Assembly: GCF_900100315.1 (NCBI RefSeq)
Contig: NZ_FNFF01000003.1
Location: forward strand, 407,813-471,812
Direction of reading: 5' to 3'
DNA length: 64,000 nt
DNA from: Streptomyces indicus
GTDB taxonomy: Bacteria; Actinomycetota; Actinomycetes; Streptomycetales; Streptomycetaceae
Under the pieces are notes generated by a model. The model did not search any database. It saw only the letters and a program-made list of their open reading frames with translations, and had not been told where the DNA came from. Below are positions 58,786-64,000 of this stretch, in pieces. A program made the translations under genes and the position numbers. Position 1 is the first letter of the stretch, and each line of letters begins with the position of its first letter.

Positions 58786-58929
58786 ATGCGCCGCCAGACG
58801 ATCCGCAAGCCGATCAGCAAGCCCACCGTCCGTCGCGAGCGCGAGCGCTCCGAAGAGGCCCAGCGCAGGGTGGGCCCGCGTCCCGAAGTGCGCAAGGACA
58901 TCCAGAAGACCTGGTGGCCGGAGGGCTGA
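58786..58929 (+). CDS. 47-residue small basic protein
   Basis: Atypically short frame, recognised by the perfect AGGAGG five bases before the ATG at 58786 and by streptomycete codon use with every third base G or C in most codons. Arg/Lys-rich N-terminus (RRQTIRKPISKPTVRRERER) and a C-terminus KTWWPEG. No known family; may bind nucleic acid or membrane. It is preceded by a hairpin leader and stands alone between the fusion gene and the GNAT. It could be a regulator of its neighbours. Confidence 0.6.
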   Translation: MRRQTIRKPISKPTVRRERERSEEAQRRVGPRPEVRKDIQKTWWPEG

Positions 58930-59003
58930 GCGGTGGCCCGCCACAGACCCTCGCCGCCTCGGGCCGGCCACCGGCTCCAGGAAACTTCGGGCTCCGAGAA
59001 GCT

Positions 59004-59474
59004 TCAGGCCAGCCGCTTGCGGTAGTGGAAGCGGTCGTACACGCCGTCCTCCACCCGCCGCTCCACCAGTTCGTAGCCGAAGTACGGGTAGAGCTTCTGG
59101 TTCTCCCACATCTTGGCGTTCGTGTAGAGCCGGATCTCGCCGAGCCCCAGCTCGCGTGCGTGCCGTTCGGTGTATTCGAGCAGCGCGCGGCCCACCCCCT
59201 GGCCATGGGCCGAGGGGTGGACCGCGAGGGAGTCGAGGAAGAGGTGGCCGGGCTCGGGCACGAGCACCAGGAGCCCGATCACCGGGTCCCCGGTGACATG
59301 CACCCGCCCCGCCGCCACGTTCGCCGCGTGATCCGCGTCCATCGGCACGGGGCGCAGCCCGATGCGCTCGATGTAGTGCGCGTACGCGGCGTCGGTCACC
59401 GCTTGCACGGCGGGCACGTCGGCGGCGGTGGCGAGGCGGATGTCATGCCTCGGGGGCCGCATGTCATGCGTCAT
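59004..59474 (-). CDS. GNAT acetyltransferase at the end of the tct operon
   Basis: Protein of 156 residues with a single GNAT domain: [20 protein letters not shown] is the acetyl-CoA binding loop, and [19 protein letters not shown] is the usual end. It overlaps the tctA stop by four bases (ATGA), so it belongs to the tripartite transporter operon, in which an acetyltransferase is not usual. Possible role: acetylating the imported substrate or a protein. Confidence 0.87.
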   Translation of the reverse strand: MTHDMRPPRHDIRLATAADVPAVQAVTDAAYAHYIERIGLRPVPMDADHAANVAAGRVHVTGDPVIGLLVLVPEPGHLFLDSLAVHPSAHGQGVGRALLEYTERHARELGLGEIRLYTNAKMWENQKLYPYFGYELVERRVEDGVYDRFHYRKRLA

Positions 59475-61012
59475 ACGGACACGTTACGAGCCTCCGCGTC
59501 CTCGCCGCCCCCGTGGTCGCCGCCCTTCCGGCGCCCGCGCAGGACCAGCTTCTTGAGCAGCGGCCAGGCGAGCAGGATCGCGATGATCACGTAAACCGTC
59601 ACGGAGAAGGGCGTGTTGACCAGGCCGCTGACGCTGCCGTCGCTGATCTGGAGCGCGCGGCGCAGCTGCTGTTCGGCGGCCGGGCCGAGGATCACACCGA
59701 TGACGGCGGGCAGGATCGGCAGGCCGTAGCGGCGCATCCCGAAGCCGAGCAGGCCGATGAGCAGCAGGATCACCAGGTCGATCGCCTCGCCGGCCACCGC
59801 GTACGCGCCGACTCCCGCGAAGAAGAGGATGCCCGCGTACAGGTACGGGCGCGGGATGCGAAGGAGCTTGGCCCACAGGGGTGCGAGCGGCAGGTTGAGG
59901 CAGAGCAGCAGGACCATGCCGACGAACAGCGAGGCGATGAGGCCCCAGACCAGCTCGGGTTCGCGGTCGAACAGGAGCGGGCCGGGCTGGATGCCGTACT
60001 GCTGGAAGGCGGCGAGCATCACAGCGGCGACGGCCGTCGTGGGCAGGCCGAGCGTGAGCATCGAGACGAGCGTGCCGGCCGCCGAGGCGGAAGCCGCGGA
60101 TTCCGGACCCGCGACGCCTTCGATGGCGCCCTTGCCGAACTCGTTCTTGTGCTTGGAAAGCCGCTTCTCGGTGACGTACGAGAGGAAGGTCGGGATCTCC
60201 GCGCCGCCCGCCGGGATCGCGCCGAACGGGAAGCCGATCACCGGGCCGCGCAGCCAGGACTTCCAGGACCGCCTGACGTCCGCCTTGCCGAGCCAGGGCC
60301 GGCCGACCGGGATGGCGTCGGCGCTGCGGCGGCGCAGATGGGCGGCGACCCACAGGGCCTCGCCGATCGCGAACAGACCCACCGCGACGATCACCACGTC
60401 CACGCCGTCGGCGAGTTGGAGCGAGCCGAAGGTCAGACGCTGCTGGCCGGTCATCTGGTCGAGGCCGATCAGGCCGATGGTGAGACCGATGAGCAGCGAG
60501 GCGAGTCCGCGGATACGGGAGGAGCCGAGGACGCTGGTCACGGCGATGAACGCGAGGACCATGATGGCGAAGTAGTCGGGCGCACCGATGTCGACCGCGA
60601 GGTCCGCGATCTTCGGGGCGAGCGCGACGAGCAGGATCGTGCCGACCATGCCGCCCGCGAAGTGCCCGATCGCGGCGGCCGCAAGGGCCTGGGCGCCGCG
60701 GCCGGACTTGGCCATCGGGTTGCCTTCGATGGCCGCGACCACGGCGGCCGATTCGCCGGGGGTGTTGAGCAGGATCGAGGTGGTGGAACCGCCGAACATC
60801 GCCCCGTAGTAGATGCCCGCGAACATGATGAACGCGCCCGTCGGGTCGAGCCCGTACGTGACCGGGAGCAGCAGCGCCACGGCCATCGCCGGACCGATGC
60901 CGGGCAGCACACCGATCGCCGTGCCGAGCAGCACGCCGATGGCGGCCCAGAGCAGGTTGATGGGCGTGAGGGCCGTACCGAAGCCGTCCATCAGGGAGTT
61001 GAGAGCGTTCAT
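59471..61012 (-). CDS. tctA: Tripartite tricarboxylate transporter, large membrane subunit TctA
   Basis: Protein of 513 residues with about twelve helices; conserved TctA blocks are [47 protein letters not shown] and [18 protein letters not shown]. It moves citrate or a similar tri- or dicarboxylate using the ion gradient. ATG at 61012, one base after the tctB stop. It is the membrane channel of the TctABC system. Confidence 0.95.
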   Translation of the reverse strand: MNALNSLMDGFGTALTPINLLWAAIGVLLGTAIGVLPGIGPAMAVALLLPVTYGLDPTGAFIMFAGIYYGAMFGGSTTSILLNTPGESAAVVAAIEGNPMAKSGRGAQALAAAAIGHFAGGMVGTILLVALAPKIADLAVDIGAPDYFAIMVLAFIAVTSVLGSSRIRGLASLLIGLTIGLIGLDQMTGQQRLTFGSLQLADGVDVVIVAVGLFAIGEALWVAAHLRRRSADAIPVGRPWLGKADVRRSWKSWLRGPVIGFPFGAIPAGGAEIPTFLSYVTEKRLSKHKNEFGKGAIEGVAGPESAASASAAGTLVSMLTLGLPTTAVAAVMLAAFQQYGIQPGPLLFDREPELVWGLIASLFVGMVLLLCLNLPLAPLWAKLLRIPRPYLYAGILFFAGVGAYAVAGEAIDLVILLLIGLLGFGMRRYGLPILPAVIGVILGPAAEQQLRRALQISDGSVSGLVNTPFSVTVYVIIAILLAWPLLKKLVLRGRRKGGDHGGGEDAEARNVSV

Positions 61013-61013
61013 G

Positions 61014-61553
61014 TCACAGCGCTCCGATCAGCGGGCCGCCGGGGAGCGGGACTCCGAGCAGGTTGTTGAAGACGGCGTACGTGACCACGGAGAGCACGGC
61101 CGCGATCAGCGGGTCGCGGTCGAGGCGCCGTGAGCCGAGCGCGAAGGCGGCGCCCCAGAAGAGCAGGGCTCCGGCGATCGGGAAGCCGAGCGGGCCGATG
61201 AGCACCGCGAAGCCGAGGAAGACGCCCGCGAGCAGCAACACCGTGCGCCCGTCGGCGGGTTCGGAAAGATCGATGTCCTCGCCGCCTTCGGCCTCGCCGC
61301 GGCCGCCGCGCAGCACGTCGACCGCGAGCAGGACGGCGATGACGAGCAGCCCGATACCGACGACGACCGGCACGGTCTTCGGCCCGATCGGGCCGCGCTG
61401 CTCGATGTCGACTTCCATCGTCAGCGCGTCGGTGAGCACGAGGACGCCGAGCGCCAACAGCAGGACGGAGACGCCCAGTTCGGAGTGCTCCCGCAGCCAC
61501 GATTTGCGCGGGGCCGCCTCGGGGGCCTCGGGGGGTTCGATGGTGGTGGTCAC
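61014..61553 (-). CDS. tctB: Tripartite tricarboxylate transporter, small subunit TctB
   Basis: Protein of 179 residues with four predicted helices and the TctB pattern ([18 protein letters not shown], then a polar [13 protein letters not shown] loop). GTG at 61553 overlaps the tctC stop (GTGA), and the longer frame upstream runs inside tctC. It is the essential small membrane partner of TctA. Operon order tctC-tctB-tctA-GNAT. Confidence 0.92.
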   Translation of the reverse strand: MTTTIEPPEAPEAAPRKSWLREHSELGVSVLLLALGVLVLTDALTMEVDIEQRGPIGPKTVPVVVGIGLLVIAVLLAVDVLRGGRGEAEGGEDIDLSEPADGRTVLLLAGVFLGFAVLIGPLGFPIAGALLFWGAAFALGSRRLDRDPLIAAVLSVVTYAVFNNLLGVPLPGGPLIGAL

Positions 61554-62545
61554 AGCCCCAGCTCCTTCAGTACGGACACCACGCGCTTGTCCTCCTTGTC
61601 GAGGAACTCGCCGAACTCCTCGCCGGTCAGGAAGGCGTCGCTCCAGCCGTTCGTCTCCAGGGACTTCTTCCACTCGGGCGACTTGTGGAGCTCCTCGAAG
61701 AGGTTGATGAGCTTCTCGCGCTCGTCCTCGTCGAGGCCGGGCGGGGCGACGATGCCGCGCCAGTTGGTGAAGTCGACGTCGTATCCCGACTCCATGAGGG
61801 TCGGGCCGTCCAGGCCCGGGACCCGCTTCGAGCCGGTCACGGCGAGCAGCCTGAGCTCGCCGGACTTGATCTGGTCGAGGTACTCGCCGACGCCCGAGAC
61901 GCCGAAGGCGACCTTGTTGCCGAGGATCGAGGCGAGCAGTTCGCCGCCGCCGTCGAAGGGGATGTAGTTGACCTCCTTCGGCGCGATCCCGGCCGCGCGG
62001 GCCATCAGCATGGGCGCGAGGTGGTCGGGCCCGCCGGGCGAGGAGCCGCCGCCGACCGGCAGCTTGCCGGGGTTCTTCTTCCAGGCGCCGATCAGGTCGT
62101 CGATCGTCTTGTACGGCGAGTCCTTGGCCACGACCACGACGTCCTGCTCCTCGGTGAGCCGGGCGATCGGGGTGGTGTCGGCGAGGGTCTTCGGCGAGTG
62201 GTTGGAGCGGGCCGCGCCCACCACGCCGAGGCCCATGGACATGGCGAGCTTGCCGTTGCCCTTGTCCTCGGCGATCCGGGCCAGGCCCACGGTGCCGCCG
62301 GCGCCGGGCATGTTGAACACCTCGATGCCGTTGTTGAGGCCGGCGTCCTCGGCGTCCTTGGCGGCGGTGCGCGCGGTGACGTCGTAGCCGCCGCCCGGGG
62401 TGTTGGGGACCATGAAGCGCAGCCGGGGGATCTTGGTGCCGTCGTCGGCGTCGCTGCCCGCCGAGAGCAGCGGCGGGGCCCCGAGGACGAGGAGCGCGGC
62501 CCCGAGCAGGGCGAGGGGAGTGCGCAGACGCACGTGTGCCACCAC
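61550..62545 (-). CDS. tctC: Tripartite tricarboxylate transporter, substrate-binding protein TctC
   Basis: Protein of 331 residues of the Bug/TctC family: signal sequence (residues 1-30, LALLGAALLVLG), then RFMVPNTPGGGYDVTAR, GTVGLARIAEDKGNGK, NYIPFDGGGELLASILGN and GLDGPTLMESGYDVDFTNWRG blocks. It binds the substrate outside and presents it to TctAB. GTG at 62545. Promoter and regulatory word in the 145-base divergent gap to the response regulator. Confidence 0.94.
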   Translation of the reverse strand: MVAHVRLRTPLALLGAALLVLGAPPLLSAGSDADDGTKIPRLRFMVPNTPGGGYDVTARTAAKDAEDAGLNNGIEVFNMPGAGGTVGLARIAEDKGNGKLAMSMGLGVVGAARSNHSPKTLADTTPIARLTEEQDVVVVAKDSPYKTIDDLIGAWKKNPGKLPVGGGSSPGGPDHLAPMLMARAAGIAPKEVNYIPFDGGGELLASILGNKVAFGVSGVGEYLDQIKSGELRLLAVTGSKRVPGLDGPTLMESGYDVDFTNWRGIVAPPGLDEDEREKLINLFEELHKSPEWKKSLETNGWSDAFLTGEEFGEFLDKEDKRVVSVLKELGL

Positions 62546-62615
62546 CTGTCGGTTCGTGAAGAAGCGGGTTGTAAGCGGGCGTTAAGGCCCTGTGAGGTGG
62601 CCCACATGTTGCCTG

Positions 62616-62631
62616 CGCGTTAACAAGCTGT
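62616..62631. promoter_or_regulatory. CitB-regulator candidate site, copy 2
   Basis: CGCGTTAACAAGCTGT between tctC and the divergent response regulator. It differs in one base from copy 1 at 25012-25027 upstream of citMHS. A degenerate copy (GCGTTAAGGCCCTGT) starts at 62579. Confidence 0.55.
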
Positions 62632-62690
62632 CTCTCTTCCGCAAGCAACGAACGTTGTGGTCGTTGTGGTCCCGCGCTTAACCTGCGCCG

Positions 62691-63404
62691 ATGAGTGCGC
62701 AGAACCCCGCAGATCCCGCCACGAAGGTCCTCGTGGTGGACGACGACTTCATGGTGGCCAAGCTGCACAGCCGCTACGTCGCCGCGATGGACGGCTTCGC
62801 CGTGGCGGGCGTCGCGCACAACGGCGCGGAGGCCTTGCGCGCGGCCGACCGGCTGCGCCCCGACCTCGTACTCCTGGACGTCTACCTGCCGGACATGGAC
62901 GGCATTTCGGTCCTGCGGGAGCTGCGCGCGGCGGAGGAGCGGGACCCCGCACGCACCCCGGTCGACGCCCTCTTCATCACGGCCGCGCGGGACGCGGAGG
63001 TGATCCGCTCGGCGCTGCGCGCCGGCGCCCTGCACTACCTGATCAAACCCTTCAACCAGGCAGCTTTGCAGGAGCAGTTGAGGCACGTGGCAGCCCTGCG
63101 CACCCGTCTCGACCAGCTGGACGAGGCCCGGCAGGAGGACGTGGACCAGATCTTCGGCACCCGACCCCCGGGCTCGCGCGAACTCCCGAAGGGCCTCGCG
63201 GCCCACACCGCGGAACTGGTCGAGCGCGTCCTGCGCACCCACCCCGAGGGCCTCTCCGCCACGGAGTGCGCGGAGTCCGGCTCCCTGTCCCGCGTCAGCG
63301 CCCGCCGCTATCTCGAGTACTTCGCCGATACGGGCCGGGCGGAGGTGACCCTCAAGTACGGGGGAACGGGACGGCCGGAACGCCGGTACCGGTGGGTCGG
63401 ATAG
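62691..63404 (+). CDS. Response regulator of the CitB/DpiA type
   Basis: Protein of 237 residues. REC domain with Asp17, Asp18 and phospho-acceptor Asp63 (LLDVYLPDMDG) and the KPF lysine (YLIKPF). A C-terminal helix-turn-helix region (ERVLRTHPEGLSATECAESGSLSRVSARRYLEYFADTG) is typical of CitB/DcuR regulators. It is divergent from tctC. CitA/DcuS-type sensor kinases usually lie next to it, but the next gene is an NmrA-like protein and no kinase is in the window, so the sensor must be elsewhere or lost. The likely ligand sensed is citrate or another tricarboxylate. Confidence 0.9.
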   Translation: MSAQNPADPATKVLVVDDDFMVAKLHSRYVAAMDGFAVAGVAHNGAEALRAADRLRPDLVLLDVYLPDMDGISVLRELRAAEERDPARTPVDALFITAARDAEVIRSALRAGALHYLIKPFNQAALQEQLRHVAALRTRLDQLDEARQEDVDQIFGTRPPGSRELPKGLAAHTAELVERVLRTHPEGLSATECAESGSLSRVSARRYLEYFADTGRAEVTLKYGGTGRPERRYRWVG

Positions 63405-63538
63405 GCACTCACGCCCCAGACCGAACTCCCCCTCAACGCGGACAGAACCTGACCTAAATGACTCCTACGGTGGTCTTGTCAGCAGGTCCCGCCAGGAAGG
63501 TGCGGACCTCTCTCACCCCCTCACGGAGGAGCCCAGCG

Positions 63539-64000
63539 ATGACCTTCCTCGTCACCGGAGCCAGCGGCAGCGTCGGCCGGCAGATCGTCCGGGAACTCCT
63601 CGCCAAGGGCGAGAAGGTGCGGGCCCTGAGCCGGGACCCGGAGCGTGCGGGCTTCCCCGAGGGCGTCGAAGCGGTACGCGGCGACCTGACGGATCCGAAG
63701 AGCCTCACGTCCGCCTTCGACGGCGTGGAGGCGGTCCATCTGATCACGTTCGGCGGGGAGTCGTTCGCCCCGCTGGAGACCGGTCCCGAGATCCTGGAGC
63801 TCGCGCGGCAGGCCGGGGTGCGCCGGATCACGGTGCTGCACGGCGGCGGCCCGACCCCGCTGGAGGAGGCCGTGCGCTCGGGCCCGGTCGACTGGACCGT
63901 GATCATGCCGGTGGAGTTCATGTCCAACGCCCTGGAGTGGGCCGAGTCCATCCGGACCACGGGCACGGTCAGCGAGCCGTTCACCGGGCGGCTCAGCGCG
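63539..64000 (+). CDS. NmrA-like NAD(P)-binding protein (3' truncated)
   Basis: Only the first 154 residues are in the window. The Rossmann start TGASGSVGR (residues 6-14) and the later LSRDPERAGFPEGVEAVRGDL place it in the NmrA/atypical SDR group, redox sensors or quinone reductases. GGAGGA lies nine bases before the ATG at 63539. It runs off the end of the window. Confidence 0.85.
   Translation, partial: MTFLVTGASGSVGRQIVRELLAKGEKVRALSRDPERAGFPEGVEAVRGDLTDPKSLTSAFDGVEAVHLITFGGESFAPLETGPEILELARQAGVRRITVLHGGGPTPLEEAVRSGPVDWTVIMPVEFMSNALEWAESIRTTGTVSEPFTGRLSA

Noticed and set aside
1..64000. tRNA, rRNA or known riboswitch
   Set aside because: No cloverleaf, rRNA signature or familiar riboswitch core was seen on reading; a covariance-model search was not possible here.

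Overview
The window is chromosomal DNA from a Streptomyces or a very close actinobacterial relative. The evidence is very high G+C with strong third-position G/C bias, many GTG and TTG starts, stop/start overlaps of the GTGA and ATGA type, many TetR/GntR regulators with acyl-CoA genes, a bare Ser/Thr kinase with an extracellular tail, and a single in-frame TTA (bldA-type) leucine codon. No rRNA, tRNA, CRISPR array, insertion sequence, integrase or prophage gene was seen; it reads as ordinary chromosome with several accessory modules.

Layout. 1-6158: an acyl-CoA catabolic block (APH-like kinase, ACAD10/11-like dehydrogenase, acetate transporter, TetR, CoA ligase, SDR) that resembles the levulinate / 4-hydroxyacid (lva) pathway. 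6362-10771: secreted exo-muramidase (NamZ type) and secreted penicillin acylase, separated by a 38-bp tandem array of hairpins. 11010-14686: zinc-ribbon protein, unknown protein, BKACE enzyme, a DraRnl-type RNA ligase, SoxR. 14826-22056: two fatty-acid/alcohol modules (maoC plus TetR; acyl-CoA dehydrogenase plus TetR, alcohol and aldehyde dehydrogenases), each with repeated operator-like sites. 22186-24871: MFS exporter and CitMHS citrate transporter. 25060-28188: molybdopterin oxidoreductase and TetR. 28268-32730: an envelope operon of a parallel beta-helix protein, a cupredoxin-like lipoprotein and a polytopic membrane protein. 32954-38994: homogentisate dioxygenase, GntR, a stand-alone type ISP specificity-like protein, FetB, a CaiB-type CoA transferase and a small protein. 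39700-42214: Ser/Thr kinase and SGNH hydrolase. 42449-53548: an exopolysaccharide cluster with two GT2 enzymes, a deacetylase, a BioF2/FemAB-like transferase, a 1645-residue fusion of a MOP flippase with a polytopic glycosyltransferase-like domain, and a GH39-like hydrolase. 53746-58929: AAA ATPase, YhcF-type GntR, GNAT, DUF402, a methyltransferase-Nudix-VOC triple fusion and a 47-residue small protein. 59004-63404: a GNAT, tripartite tricarboxylate transporter TctABC and a divergent CitB-type response regulator. 63539-64000: an NmrA-like gene cut by the window end.

How they fit. Three regulatory links can be read directly from repeated DNA words. An identical 15-mer lies upstream of both maoC (14826) and the facing tetR (15968). 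A 21-bp site with 15 identities lies at the acyl-CoA dehydrogenase/tetR promoter (17579-17599) and upstream of the aldehyde dehydrogenase (22174-22194). A 16-bp word with one mismatch lies upstream of citMHS (25012-25027) and between tctC and the CitB-type regulator (62616-62631), which suggests one regulator controls two tricarboxylate uptake systems 37 kb apart. The most system-like discovery candidate is the exopolysaccharide locus: its first GT2 gene carries the only TTA codon seen in a real gene here and sits behind a leader with mutually exclusive hairpins (44305-44403), so it may be controlled by development and by attenuation.
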